A stretch of 64,000 bases of DNA from Spirosoma telluris (GTDB lineage: Bacteria > Bacteroidota > Bacteroidia > Cytophagales > Spirosomataceae): the NCBI GenBank assembly GCA_003259005.1, contig QLII01000001.1, positions 6,377,001-6,441,000 on the forward strand, written 5' to 3'. Positions within the stretch are counted from its first letter, which is position 1. The number at the start of each line of letters is the position of its first letter. Of the stretch, positions 1-11,333 are shown piece after piece. Below the pieces are notes generated by a model, which was not told the origin of the DNA, searched no databases, and saw only the letters and a list, made by a program, of their open reading frames with translations. Position numbers and translations under genes: made by a program.

Positions 1-834
1 CGTTGAACTGTTAAAATACTGCCGGGCAGTTAGTAGTCCCTGCATCAGATACGACGTTTCGACCAGGTCGGCTCCATCATCTTTGGCGCTAAAAGGAACC
101 GTTGCGCCCGTTGCGCCATTGAGCCAGTGCGGAAACGCCCCGTGATACCGTTTCGCATTGTTAGTCAGGAAATTTGTTATCGTTGTCAGTCGGGTTAGTC
201 CCTGCTGGCGCGTGATAAAATTCCGGTTTATGCCCACAAGGAGCGCCATAATACCGAAACCACTGCCGCCCGACGTGACTATATCGCCCGACGAATTACG
301 CTCGCGAGCCAGGCCTGAAACTGGATGGGCAAAGTCCCAGAAGTACTTGAAGGTTTGTTTCTGAACGAGATCAAGCAGGAGTGAATCGCTGATGCGTGGG
401 AATTTATCGGTGTTGTCGAGAGAGGTTGTCAGGTTGACTGTTACGGTTGAATTCAAAACTGAATTCCGGGCTGATGTTAGTGTTGGCTGTACGGTGAACT
501 CATAGGCAGTCAGTGCGCTGAGTGAACTTTGGGGTGTTGCAGTAACAACCGTATCGCCACTGGAAACAGTATAACTCAGCGGAGTAGATAGGCCGGTTGA
601 TTTCTGCGTCAACTGAATGGCTTTAGCAACAGATTCTTTCTGGACGGGTGCCGAAAAAGACACCGTTATCGTTGGAGTTGCCCCAACATTTTGAAAGCTC
701 ATGCTAGCCGATGCCTGCCCATTCACCTGAACTGAATGGAAATAAAACGATTCGGGTGGTTCAACATCCTGCGTTTTTTTGCAGGACAAGCTAGTTGCCA
801 CCAGAAGCAGCACGATTATTTTTATCGTATTCAT
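1..834 (-). CDS. GH144/glucoamylase-family lipoprotein, N-terminal part
   Basis: The frame is open from an ATG at 834 to the left edge (278 codons), so the C-terminus lies outside the window. A lipoprotein signal peptide ends at Cys18 (TSLSCKK). Residues of about 25-125 look like a bacterial Ig-like domain. From about residue 137 the sequence fits the start of the putative glucoamylase family (Pfam Glycoamylase, which includes GH144 endo-beta-1,2-glucanases): QKQTFKYFWDFAHPVSGLA, and near the edge DLVETSYLMQGLLTARQYF. It would act at the cell surface or in the periplasm on a beta-glucan. It closes a co-directional run SusC-SusD-LamG-hydrolase, the classical PUL order. The exact substrate cannot be read because the catalytic part is mostly missing. 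Confidence 0.8.
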   Translation of the reverse strand, partial: MNTIKIIVLLLVATSLSCKKTQDVEPPESFYFHSVQVNGQASASMSFQNVGATPTITVSFSAPVQKESVAKAIQLTQKSTGLSTPLSYTVSSGDTVVTATPQSSLSALTAYEFTVQPTLTSARNSVLNSTVTVNLTTSLDNTDKFPRISDSLLLDLVQKQTFKYFWDFAHPVSGLARERNSSGDIVTSGGSGFGIMALLVGINRNFITRQQGLTRLTTITNFLTNNAKRYHGAFPHWLNGATGATVPFSAKDDGADLVETSYLMQGLLTARQYFNSST

Positions 835-861
835 GTCAGAGTTTTTCAAAACGTTAGTAAT

Positions 862-892
862 AAGGGCTGTTTTCACGATGAAAACAGCCCTT
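862..892. terminator. Palindromic terminator-like hairpin
   Basis: Perfect 13-bp arms (862-874 and 880-892) with a 5-nt loop lie between the LamG gene and the downstream hydrolase gene. The stem contains T/A runs but no clean U-tract follows it on the minus strand, so it may attenuate rather than fully stop transcription. Confidence 0.5.
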
Positions 893-911
893 GATGTTGC
901 ACTTTAACCAT

Positions 912-1807
912 TTACCGTCCTGCTTTTTCGAGCTGATACAACGAGCTAACGTCTGTATCAGACAGTGCTTTATTGTACACTCGAACTTCATCAATACTTC
1001 CGTTGAACAAGCCCTGCCAAACCTGAGTAGCTGAACTGGCAAATCCTGTGCTTGCGTTTGGAAAAGCACCAATAAGTACTTGTGTGGGCGTAGGGAATAC
1101 TAAAGGGCCAGTTGTGCCTCTTTGCCGATAATCACTATTTGAAACGACACTTCCGTTGGCATAGATATCAATTGTCGAAGACGAGCCATCGTATTTAAAT
1201 ACATAATGCACCCATTGTCCTGCCCTTTTACAACTTTATATTTAGTGCCCGCATCGGCTGCTCCACCATTATTGACATTATCCTGACCACTCCGTTGACC
1301 CGTTGAATATTGGCCTATAAATCCATGCAGAATCAAGGTATCTACGGTAGCTTTTTTCTGACCTGTTTCAACGAGTAAATTGATCATTTGACCCCAGTCT
1401 GTAGCAGTAGGACTGGTCAGACCAAAAATTTCGGAGGCAGTTGTGCCATTGTTGCTTGTATTTACCCAGGCGCTAACCGTAACACTCGCTAAGGCACTTG
1501 CGCTACTTAGGGCACTTATGGTTGGATAGAGAAGATAACCTGAGCTTAATTGCAATGCCTGCCCTTTAACGCCCGTTGTAAACGACGCATTGGTACTCTT
1601 AGAAGGCGCTGCACCTGAGACAGCTTCATTGTTCGTCCCGTCGAATGTCCAGTGGGCCACCATGTTTGTAGCCGCTACATCATTAGAGCTATTATATCCA
1701 CCAATAGGAGGTAAGGTAGCTACGTCATCGTCTTTTTTACAGGAGGTAAATGCTACGCTCATTACCAGCCCTGCCATCACCCACGCTGAGATTTGTTTCG
1801 TTTTCAT
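912..1807 (-). CDS. LamG-domain (concanavalin A-like) lipoprotein, frame broken once
   Basis: A lipoprotein signal (VAFTSCKK) is followed by one laminin-G/concanavalin-type jelly roll: VAHWTFDGT opens it, then VTVSAWVNTS, and SIDEVRVYNKALS closes it. Such proteins in PULs are usually surface glycan-binding lipoproteins. The first 235-codon frame runs into nonsense near 1218-1225, while the next frame continues with QWVHYVFKYDG. Adding one base (GG to GGG or GGG to GGGG) gives 298 aa and the normal domain sequence, so a sequence error is more likely than a true pseudogene. It lies 172 nt downstream of SusD on the same strand, with a palindrome in the gap. Confidence 0.78.
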
Positions 1808-1895
1808 GATAAATTGGTTTTAATTATACTTGGAAATTGGATTTGTATTGTTCTTGGAAAATTCTTGTTGAGATTGTCATTTCTATTTTTTTTGC

Positions 1896-1972
1896 CATGC
1901 TGAGGAAGGAAGCATCTTAATGTGCCCTTATTGTCTATTAAAAGCCTTTAAGATGCTTCCTTCGTCAGCATG
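1896..1972. repeat. Long inverted repeat between SusD and LamG genes
   Basis: Arms of 23 bp (1896-1918 and 1950-1972, one mismatch; core GGAAGGAAGCATCTT) are separated by 31 nt. It sits directly after the SusD stop and would form a strong hairpin in a PUL transcript, possibly lowering expression of the LamG gene relative to SusCD. Confidence 0.75.
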
Positions 1973-1978
1973 ACAGAA

Positions 1979-3514
1979 TCAATAGCCTGGATTCTGGTCC
2001 AGTTGGCCACCGCTTAATTGGATCTGTAGGCTTGGTACAGGTAGTAATTCATTTTTGCCCGCTACGAAATTCTTTCCAGCGGCCTGCATTACCTGGGCAG
2101 CGCGGCCTGTGCGAACCAGGTCGAAAAAGCGGTCGTGTTCCATGGCGAGCTCAATTCGGCGCTCTTGCCAGATGGCCGTGCGTAAGTCAGCTTGTGAAGC
2201 TGCTTTGGTAGCGGGTAGCCCGGCGCGGGTGCGTATCTGGTTCAGATAGGTAATGGCCGTTCCAGACTGTCCCAGTTCGTTATTGGCTTCGGCGTTCATG
2301 AGCAGTACATCGGCATACCGCAGAAGACGCACGTTTTTCTGCTTTTTGTCGCGGTTACCCAGATAGGGTTCAATACTTGGATTCTCGCTGGCGTAGGCTT
2401 TGTAGTTATAGTAGAGATTTTGTACTGAATCGGCACTGGGAATTCGGAACCCATCATATAGTACGGTTCCAACATGTTTCGGACTGGTATCGATTGTAAT
2501 GACGGTAGATGCTCTGCGCTTGTCACCCGCTTCGTATGCATTTACCAAATTCTGGCTTGGCGTATCGAAACCAAATCCTAAATCGGTCCAGCCGCCTTTT
2601 CCACCTACGCGTGGCCCCTGCCAGGTGGCATAACCACCAACAGCTATATCGCCATTGTTGAACGTGCCACTCTGGGTTTCGAAAATCGACTCGCTGCTGT
2701 TATTGCCTACGTATCGCCAAATGGTTGTATAGTCGGGTACCAACGCATACTGACCAGAATTAATCACCTCCTGGGTTAGGGCCTGTACTTGCTGCCAGTT
2801 CTTACGATACAGATAGGTTTTGGCCAGAAGCGCCTGGGCGGCTCCTTTGTTAGCGTGCCCTACGCCTGCCTGTGCCCGCAAGGGTAAGTTGTTGATGGCG
2901 TACTGCAAATCCTGCGTGATAACAGTATAGATTGTATCGACTGGGGCACGGGTCTGAAAAGCGGGATCGGTATTAGCGTCCTGCGCATCTTTAGGCACCC
3001 GAACAACTTTGGGCACTTTGCCAAAAAAACGGACCAGATTGAAGTAATAATAGCCACGAATAAACCGGACCTCGCCAATAAGCCGAGTTTTGGTCGCTGC
3101 ATCTATTGAGGCCGTTTCCAATGCAGCCAGTGCCTGATTGGCTCGGGAAATACCACTATAATAGCCGTTCCATAAAGCCGCTACGAAGTTGTTGGTTGGT
3201 GTCGTCGTAAAATTGTCGATGTCTTTCAGACTCGGCTGATCACCATCGAAACTGCCTTTGTCGGCGTCATCGGAAATAATATTCGTGGCGGCAATGAAGC
3301 TAATGCCATGCACATCGCCCCCGTCTCCGCCAAAAGCTTCGCTGTTATAGAGACTGTTATATACACCCGTTACTAAGTTGATTGCCAGGTTGGGGTCGGT
3401 AGCAGTGGTAGCCTGCCCCTGTACGGGCACATCCAGAAAACTTTTCTGGCAGGAAGCCGTCAGAAATAAGGCTGCGAAGCCCGTGCTTATATAAAGGAAT
3501 GGATTGCGTTTCAT
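1979..3514 (-). CDS. SusD/RagB-family nutrient-uptake outer-membrane lipoprotein
   Basis: This is a 511-aa lipoprotein (signal ending FLTASCQK) with the SusD/RagB fold. TPR-like helices are visible around EVRFIRGYYYFNLVRFFGKV (about 150-170). The C-terminal region carries RYADVLLMNAEANNELG, the motif IWQERRIELAMEHDRFFDLVR and the closing LLPVPSLQIQ...NPGY. SusD caps the SusC barrel and binds the glycan before import. It starts 15 nt after the SusC stop, as expected for a SusCD pair. The frame is intact. Confidence 0.95.
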   Translation of the reverse strand: MKRNPFLYISTGFAALFLTASCQKSFLDVPVQGQATTATDPNLAINLVTGVYNSLYNSEAFGGDGGDVHGISFIAATNIISDDADKGSFDGDQPSLKDIDNFTTTPTNNFVAALWNGYYSGISRANQALAALETASIDAATKTRLIGEVRFIRGYYYFNLVRFFGKVPKVVRVPKDAQDANTDPAFQTRAPVDTIYTVITQDLQYAINNLPLRAQAGVGHANKGAAQALLAKTYLYRKNWQQVQALTQEVINSGQYALVPDYTTIWRYVGNNSSESIFETQSGTFNNGDIAVGGYATWQGPRVGGKGGWTDLGFGFDTPSQNLVNAYEAGDKRRASTVITIDTSPKHVGTVLYDGFRIPSADSVQNLYYNYKAYASENPSIEPYLGNRDKKQKNVRLLRYADVLLMNAEANNELGQSGTAITYLNQIRTRAGLPATKAASQADLRTAIWQERRIELAMEHDRFFDLVRTGRAAQVMQAAGKNFVAGKNELLPVPSLQIQLSGGQLDQNPGY

Positions 3515-3528
3515 GTCTGTCGAGTCGG

Positions 3529-6500
3529 TTAAAAGCCAATGTTTAGCCCAGCCACAAGGGTGCTGGGAGTTGGATAGGCGTTTAATTCAATTCCCTGGGT
3601 CGTTGGGCTGCCTGTTGTTACGATACCGGCGCTACTGGTGGCATTAAAGCCGGGCAATTCGGCGGTGAAGCCGCTGTATTTTTTGAGCGTAAATAAGTTT
3701 TGTCCCGTTACAAAGACCCGTACGCTGCTGAGGCTTACTTTTTTCAAGATCGCGTCGGGTACGCGATAGCCCAGTGTCAGGTTGTTGATCCGAGCGAAAT
3801 TGCCCGATTCAATGAAGTAGGTGGAAGGGGGAGGTTGCCACTGTTAGCCGCCGGTTCGGTCTGGATACCGCTACCCGCCGACCAGCGCTTATACGCAACC
3901 GACTTTTCGACATTATCAAGGGCACTCTGACGGAATGCTCGTTTGCCATTATAGATCTGGTTGCCTACGTTGCCGTAGAAGTCGACACTAAGGTCGAAGC
4001 TTTTATAGGTTAAGCCCAGATTTAGACCGAAATAGGCTTTTGGCTGGTACGATCCGGCAAATACCCGGTCGTTGTCGTCGATTTTACCGTCGCCGTTGGT
4101 ATCCTGATACTTAAAGTCGCCAGCATTGGCCGAAGGTTGAATAAGCTGACCAGTTGTGCTTTTATAATTGGCAATCTCATCGGCGTTTTGGAAAACGCCC
4201 AATACCTGCAAGACATAGAAACTACCTACAGGTTGCCCATTATCGGTTCGGGTGGTGTATTGCTGGTTAGCCCCGACACCCCCGTCGAGAATGGGTTGAC
4301 CACCGTTCAGACCAATCACTTTATTCTGATTCAACGTAGCATTGCCCCCGACTCGGTAGGAGAGATCATTCGTGATTTTTCCACGCCAGTTCAGTGTAAA
4401 TTCAAATCCCTGATTTTGAATGGAGGCCGCATTGGTCAGCACCACGCCATCAGCATCACCCGATACAGATGGCACTTTGACGTTGATCAATAGATCTCTG
4501 GATTTCTTGTTGTAGTAATTGACCTCGCCAGTGAGTTTACCATTCAAGGCTGTGAATTCAACGCCTAAATCGGCTTCTTCGGTGGTTTCCCACTTCACAT
4601 TCGGGTCTTTGATCTGGGTGATGGCGCTTCCGGGAGTCGCAATGCCGCCCCCAAATGGGTAAGCCAGATTGGGCGCAACCGTTACGGTATAAGCATCGGT
4701 TGGAATCCGGTCGTTACCCACTTTCCCCCAACTGGCGCGCACTTTAAGCATATCAAAAACCTGCTGGATAGCCATGAAGCTTTCATTGCTGATCACCCAA
4801 CCCGCGCCTACAGACGGGAAATAGCCCCAACGATTCTGAGCCGGGAAACGGGATGATCCATCAGCCCGAATGGTTGCCGTGAACAGGTATCTGTCATTGT
4901 AATTATAATTAACCCGGCCGATGTACGAATTGCGGTTGTATTGATCGCCCGACCCATCGTTGGTTGATGTATTAGCGTTCCCCGTGTTGATGTACCAAAG
5001 GTTTTGGGCGGCTGGAACATCTTTCCGGAAGGCCGTAAAGCTAGTGAGTGTGTACTTTTCAGCCGTCGTACCAACCAGCACGGTCACTGCATGCTTATCA
5101 AACTTCTTGTTGAAGGTGATCAGGTTATCCCAGGTCCAGTGAAAGGTTCGGGTATTAATAAACTTCAGGTTGCTGTTAGGATTCCGCTGATTACCTCCGG
5201 GGTTGATAAAGGTGGTCGTATCGTTGTTGAATTGGTAATTATATTCCCGCGTATTCAGGTTTACCCAATCGCCCCCGATGTTGGTACGATAGGTAATCCA
5301 GTCGACGGGCTTGATTTCGAGATAAGCCGATCCTAACAACCGATTGTCTGTAGCATGGTTGTTATTCTTCTCAATGTCCAGCAATGGATTGCCAACGTTT
5401 TGATAAACAGATGTATTGCCATATTTGCCATTTGCCTTTGACTGAATAAGTGGGGCAGCCCGGTAGGCATCATTGTAAGCTGTTCCCAGATTGGCAATCT
5501 GATTATCGCCGTTGGCGTAAGAAGCCGATATGCCTACTTTGACGTATTTGTTGAACGTGAAATCGTTGTTTGCCCGAATCGAGAACCGTTTATATTGATT
5601 GTCGATCACAAGTCCCTGATCCGTATAGTAACCCGCACTCAGGAAATAGGTCGATTTGTCGGTGCCACCGTTTATGGAAATACCGTGATTCTGCTGGAAA
5701 CCGTTTCTCAGAATCTGTTTGTACCAGTCGGTAGAGGTCGTGCCAGGACTAACGACATTTCCCGTGGCCGCACTAATGTAGTTGGCATATTCAGTAGAAT
5801 TGGCCATCGGGACTAAATAAGAAGGCATTCGAAAGCCTGCATTGCCCGAATAATTCACGGTCATTTTGCCAACCGTACCGCGCTTGGTGGTGATAATCAC
5901 AACCCCATTTGCTCCGCGTGAACCATAAATAGCGGTTGCCGACGCATCTTTTAACACGTCTACATTCACGATGTCAGCGGTATTAATGTTCGAAATGTCG
6001 TCAGTTAACACACCATCGACAACGAACAAAGCCGCCGTCCCCCGAGGGCACTCCCTGTACCCCGAATCCGAACCACAGGGGAGCTACCCGGTTGACCACT
6101 ACTGATAATCTGTACACCAGCGGCTTTACCCTGAAGTGCCTGCGTGGCCGTCAGTACGGGTTGCTTTATTAGCTCTTCGCCTTTAATCGTAACCGTTGCA
6201 CCCGTAACATCCGATTTGCGTTGGGTACCGTAACCCACGACCACAACTTCGGCCAATGATTTGGTGTCCTCTGCTAAAGGAACATTAATAGTTGTGCGAC
6301 CGCCAATGGCGATTTCTACTTTCTGATAACCGATACTTGAAAAGACTAGTGTGGCGTTATCCTCGGCTTGAATCGAATACACGCCGTTGCCATCAGTGAC
6401 CGTACCCGTTGTGGTGCCTTTTACCTGCACAGTAACTCCCGGTATACCTACACTTGATGCGCCATCCGTTACTTTACCTGTAACGCGAATGGGAGGAAGT

Positions 6501-6595
6501 CCAGCTAAAGCAGACTGGAAAAATAATAGGACGAATAAGCCTGTAAGCAGGGATATACGCTGTTTATGCTGCTGATGAAGTGAAATATTCCTCAT
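3529..6595 (-). CDS. SusC/RagA-family TonB-linked outer-membrane transporter, frame broken twice
   Basis: After a signal peptide comes a carboxypeptidase-D-like domain (VTGKVTDGASSVGIPGVTV), the TonB box region (LAEVVVVGYGTQRKSDVTGA), the plug (VDVLKDASATAIYGSRGANG) and a large barrel ending GLNIGF. Two breaks split it into three frames: at the five-C run 6039-6043 (restored GGTAALFVVDGV) and at the five-G run 3827-3831 (restored PPSTYFIESGNFARINNLTL). One added base at each gives 1022 aa, a usual SusC length. It imports oligosaccharides with the adjacent SusD. A TACTTTTG -7 box lies about 110 nt upstream, and the divergent regulator gene follows. Confidence 0.93.
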
Positions 6596-6704
6596 AACTA
6601 TTCGTAGTTAAGCCGTTAATACTACAGCTAGAGTAATTCGTAGGTTGAGTGTTGTGCTTCGTCTATAACAAAAAATAGCACTAACTTTCTAATAATTTTT
6701 TGCA

Positions 6705-6712
6705 CAAAAGTA
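6705..6712 (-). promoter_or_regulatory. Candidate -7 box of the SusC promoter
   Basis: On the minus strand this reads TACTTTTG, a match to the Bacteroidota -7 consensus TAnnTTTG. It lies in the divergent region between SusC (start 6595) and the regulator (start 6805). No convincing -33 TTTG was found at the expected spacing. Confidence 0.4.
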
Positions 6713-6804
6713 GGGGAGGCTTAACTTGTCACCTAAAATGGGCCTACATCATTACCACATCATATTGGCTCTTTTAGCCTGATTTTGATGTTTTTTAGCA
6801 CATC

Positions 6805-9682
6805 ATGCCCTTTTGCCTGGTTATTATGCGTGTATTACAACGACAGTTTATGCCGACGGTCTTTCGGCGAATCTTTATCTTCTTTCTACTTGTCTTTGGG
6901 AATCGGTTTGCAATGGCTCAGCCATCTTATAGTTTCTGTGGGCCGGAGCTGATTCAGTATACAAAGCAGACGTATGGAGCCTACAATCAGAATTGGGGGG
7001 TAGCTCAATCCCGGAAGACCCGCTTTCTCTATTTCGCCAATTCAAAAGGATTACTCGAGTTTGATGGGAGTAGCTGGAAGGTCTACGAATTACCCCGGAA
7101 ACAGCGCGTTCGGTCAGTAGCGGTAGACGGGCAGGGGCGAATTTATACGGGCGCTCTTGGTGAATTCGGCTACTGGTTCCCCAATGGTCAGGGTAAACTA
7201 GTCTATCATTCGCTCGTCTCGCTGATTCGGGAACAAGCCTTTCGGAATGAGGAAATCTGGAATATCCTGATTACGCCAGGTGGTGTCCTCTTTCAATCCT
7301 TTGCGTTTATATACAGGTACCAACAGCATAAGGTTGAGTTGCTACAACCGCCAGCTACGGTGTTATTTGTGCATCAGGTTCGCAATCGACTGCTGCTGGA
7401 AGTGTTGGGGAAGGGTCTTTACGAATTGAAGGGCGATCAGTACTCGTTAGTACCCGGAAGCGAATTTCTGGGCCGCGAAACGGTTAATGCCATCTTGCCT
7501 GTTGGTGATCAGGATATGCTGATTGGTACGGAGCGGGCCATTTATCGCTACGATGGCAGGCAGTTTCGGTCGTTTAATGAACAGATCAATGCCTTTATGC
7601 AGCGTAATCGCCTTAACCGGGGATTGTTAATTGGGCCAGGCCTCTATGCGTTTGGAACCCTGTTGAATGGTGTACTTATTACCACGGCCGATGGGCAAAT
7701 TCGCTATCATTTCAATCAGAAAAATGGCTTGCAGAATAGTACCGTACTATCGATGTGCCAGGATGCTGATCATAACCTATGGGTGGGTCTGGATAAAGGA
7801 ATTGACCTGATCAATCTTAGTTCACCCGTTCAGTATTTTATTGACCATGCTGATGATCTGGGAACCGTATATGATATGGCCCGTTACGGAAATAATCTGT
7901 ATTTGGGTACTAATCAGGGGGTTTATTATAAGCCTCTGAGCCGCATGGATGAGCCGTTTCAATTGATTTCGGGGACTCAGGGGCAAGTTTGGGATTTGGC
8001 CGTGGTCGACAACCAGCTCCTATGCGGCCATAATAAAGGGACGTTTCGTATTGAAGGGACTCAGGCCGTTTTGTTGTCGGGTATTACCGGAGGTTGGGTA
8101 TTGAGTCGGCTGAAAAATTACCCGGATAAGCTGATTCAGGGCACGTATACGAGCCTGTGTATTTACCAGAAAGATGCTCGTGGAAAGTGGGTGTTCTCGC
8201 ATAAAGTCGATGGCTTCTCTGCCCCGGTTCGTCAATTGGACGAAGATGGTGACGGCAATATCTGGGTAAATAAAGCTGCCAATCAGGGCTGGAACGGCTG
8301 CGCCTATCTGCCGATTTACGTCGGGTTAGCGTGAGCAAAACTTATGCAGATGTAGAGTTTCATAGTCCTGTGCTAAACCTTTGTCGGATTCAAAATCGGA
8401 TTGTTGTCACCTCCACGAAAGGCTTACGTGTATATAATGCGCAACATGATCGGTTTGTGCCTGCTCAGACGGCTTATCCCTGGGCCGAATCGAGCATCCG
8501 TAAAATTTTCCCTATGCCCGATTCGACGTTATTCCTACTACGGCAGGATGGATCGGTGGGTTGGACACAACCACATGGGCGAGTATCCCGTGATATACCT
8601 GTTAAAACCAACCAATGGGTTGAGGACTTTGAGAAAATTGTACCGCTCGACACGGGCTATATTGCGCTTTGTCGTGAAAATGGGTTTGCCTTACTGCCTC
8701 GAACTGAGCTGAATCATCTCGGTGATTCAGCCCCCCTATCCATTATTCGAACTGTGGCGTCTATCGACGATCCCGTCATGAGTTACACATTTCAGGGCAT
8801 ATCGACACTGCCTCACCTATCATTTGCCTATACACAATCTAATCTGTTGATTAGTTTTTGTACACCATACTACACGCAACCCGTGAAGTACAGTTACTGG
8901 CTTGAAAATAGCATGAAAGCATGGTCGCCTTATATGACTATCCAACAGAAGGAATTTAGCAACCTACCACCGGGGAGTACATCTTTCATTTGACATCAAA
9001 CCTGAACCCGCAGGAAAGTTTGATCACGTTTGACATTCGACCGCCCTGGTACTGGAATGCCTGGAGTAAGTTGTTCTATCTATTATTCCTTGGCTGTTTA
9101 TGCTGGTTCTTTTACCACTTGCACCTTCGGCGGGTGGCCATTCAGCAGAATCAGATTCGGGAAAAGCTCGAAGAAAAACTACGGCATCAGGAAGAAGCGA
9201 GTCAGCGGGAAATTATTATGCTACAAAAGGAACAGCTGGAGCAGGGCCTTATTCAGAAATCGGAAGAACTTGCCAACTCAACGATGGCCCTCATTCAGAA
9301 AAATGAATTGCTTGTACAGTTAAAAGATGAGCTAAACCGAGTGAAAGCCCGTTCTGGAAGTCGATTGCCGGGAGAGGATTTCCAGCGGATAAATACGCTG
9401 ATTGATACCAATATTTCGAGTGAGCAGGACTGGAAGTTGTTTGAATCGAACTTCAATAAAGTACACGAACAGTTTCTGAAACATCTGCTGGAGAAATACC
9501 CTGATCTGGGACAAGGCGATTTGAAACTCGCGGCTTATCTGCGCATGAACCTGTCTACCAAGGAGATAGCTCAGTTACTCAATATCACTCATCGCAGTGT
9601 TGAATTGAAGCGGTATCGACTCCGAAAAAAACTTGACCTGGATGCGAATACGAACCTGAGTGAGTTTATGATTAAGTATTAG
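6805..9682 (+). CDS. Membrane-spanning transcription regulator: beta-propeller, Y_Y_Y, LuxR-type HTH; frame broken twice
   Basis: An N-terminal signal (ending AMAQPS) leads into a periplasmic beta-propeller with two-component-regulator propeller repeats (GLLEFDGSSWKVYELP, DADHNLWVGLDKGIDLIN). A Y_Y_Y domain (KYSYWLENSMKAWSPY) and one membrane helix (KLFYLLFLGCLCWFFYHL) follow. A cytoplasmic coiled coil leads to a C-terminal LuxR-like helix-turn-helix (MNLSTKEIAQLLNITHRSVE). Breaks at the GGG run 8286-8288 and the GGGG run 8972-8975 are each repaired by one G, giving 959 aa. It has no kinase or receiver, so signal and DNA binding share one chain. It is divergent from the PUL and probably controls it. 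The real start may be an ATG at 6826 or 6850. Confidence 0.85.
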
Positions 9683-9756
9683 TTTGATGTTTGTAGTCTA
9701 AGGTTCGAAGTTAGTCTGCACAGAAACTTCGAACCTCAGACTACAAACATCAAACT
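9681..9756. repeat. Long inverted repeat between convergent genes
   Basis: 32-bp arms (9681-9712 and 9725-9756) have one mismatch and a 12-nt loop; the arm contains AGTTTGATGTTTGTAGTCT. It begins within the regulator stop codon and ends just before the end of the convergent oxidoreductase gene, so it may end transcription from both sides. A related, more degraded copy lies at 61226-61311. Confidence 0.8.
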
Positions 9757-9760
9757 AGAT

Positions 9761-11044
9761 TTATATCAAATCCCATCCTTTGCGGTATTCCCGAGACAGC
9801 AGTGCATTGGCTTCGGAATTATGCCTGAATTTTTCTTTTCGGGCGTTCCATTCCAATGGCTGGCCGAGTCGATAGGAGATCAGGCCCAGGTGCATGGGCA
9901 TGGTCATTTGCCGGGCGTAGGCTAAGTTCGATTCGGGCTGTTTGCGGGATTTGACCGAGTTAATAAAGTTTTGCTGATGCCCTGGTGATCGTTCAATCGT
10001 AATGGGAATTTCGGGAACGTCGGTCATCGTAACTCCGTTGATTGTGATTTCGCGGGTGTTGTAGTCGCAGAGGAGTGTGCCTTTGTCACCTTCAAAATAA
10101 GCCCCAATGCCTTTTTTATCCGCGCCAGGAACGTTAGGCGGTGTGCTGGTCCAGTGTAGCGATAAATTGTCAAACTCGTAATCAATATCAATCCACTTAG
10201 GTGCATCGCCAATGCCTTCGGGTGCGCCACCTTTAGCGCTTACACGTTTTAAGCCAGTCGGATTGATAGCCCACCAGACTACATCGGCGATGTGGCACCA
10301 GAAATCCTGAAAAACTCCTCCCGAATAATCCAGAAAATAGCGATAGGTAAAATGGCATCGCTCAGGCGTATAGAGCGAAGCGGGAGCTGGCCCCTGCCAC
10401 ATATCCCAGTTTAATGTAGCCGGGGGCGTTTGATAAGTTGCCGGCCCAAGCACGGGCGGAAAACCTGTTTTCCAGATTCGCACAGTTTTCACGTTGCCAA
10501 TAGCTCCCGACTTAATAATTTCTACAACCCGGTGGTAGTTGTCGCCCGCATGGATTTGAGTACCCAATTGGAAAATGCGGTCGTAGCGGTTGAGCGCCTT
10601 AAGCATCTTTTGCCCTTCCCGAACACTATATGATAGCGGTTTTTCTCCGTATACATCTTTCCCGGCCTGAAACGCCATAATGGCAATCTGGGCATGCCAA
10701 TGATCGGGTGTCGCGCAGGTGATGGCGTCGATGTCGTTGCGGTCGAGCAGGTAGCGAAAATCAGCGTACGTTTTCGCGGTTGTGTTCGGCTGTAGCGTTT
10801 GTAATGTGTTAAGAGCTTTAGTCAAATGGGTTTCATCGACATCACATAACCCAACAACCTCTACTTCGGGCAATTTGGCAAACCAGTTGAGGTGATTGGT
10901 TCCCATTCCATTGAGACCAATATGGGCGACCCGAACGCGGTCGCTGGGAGCAACCTTACGGGTTAGGCTGGGGAATAACGCCATGCTCAGGGCGGCCGCG
11001 CTACCCTGCTTTAAAAACTCACGGCGATTAGACTGGTGGGTCAT
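9761..11044 (-). CDS. Gfo/Idh/MocA-family oxidoreductase, Tat-exported
   Basis: The protein starts at the ATG at 11044 (MTHQSNRREFLKQG), giving a twin-arginine signal (NRREFLK). The Rossmann fold follows with VRVAHIGLNGMG, then a conserved EKPLSYSVREGQKMLKAL segment (the catalytic-Lys motif EKP) and a C-terminal Gfo/Idh/MocA domain. These NAD(P)-dependent enzymes oxidise or epimerise sugars or cyclitols, and the exported members of Bacteroidota often accompany glycan loci. An upstream in-frame ATG at 11077 would hide the Tat signal and is not preferred. The substrate is unknown. Confidence 0.9.
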   Translation of the reverse strand: MTHQSNRREFLKQGSAAALSMALFPSLTRKVAPSDRVRVAHIGLNGMGTNHLNWFAKLPEVEVVGLCDVDETHLTKALNTLQTLQPNTTAKTYADFRYLLDRNDIDAITCATPDHWHAQIAIMAFQAGKDVYGEKPLSYSVREGQKMLKALNRYDRIFQLGTQIHAGDNYHRVVEIIKSGAIGNVKTVRIWKTGFPPVLGPATYQTPPATLNWDMWQGPAPASLYTPERCHFTYRYFLDYSGGVFQDFWCHIADVVWWAINPTGLKRVSAKGGAPEGIGDAPKWIDIDYEFDNLSLHWTSTPPNVPGADKKGIGAYFEGDKGTLLCDYNTREITINGVTMTDVPEIPITIERSPGHQQNFINSVKSRKQPESNLAYARQMTMPMHLGLISYRLGQPLEWNARKEKFRHNSEANALLSREYRKGWDLI

Positions 11045-11333
11045 AGGAAAACAGTCGATTAAGTTGTTCGGGATCACTTACTACTCCAAATAGTAAAAAG
11101 AAGGCTATCTACTGTTCATAATCGGTTAGTCTATATAGGATTATGTGTTAATACATATAATGCAGTTACACAATTTTAGCCGAATAGTATGTTTTTTTTA
11201 CTCATGGTAACATTGGCCTACTTTTATGAGCCCGATAAGGAGATATTATGACTTACTGTAAAGTTTAAATTGTCTCATTTATTGTCTGGGTAACAATTTT
11301 AGTAAACTCATGTATTTTTAATGACTAACGTTT

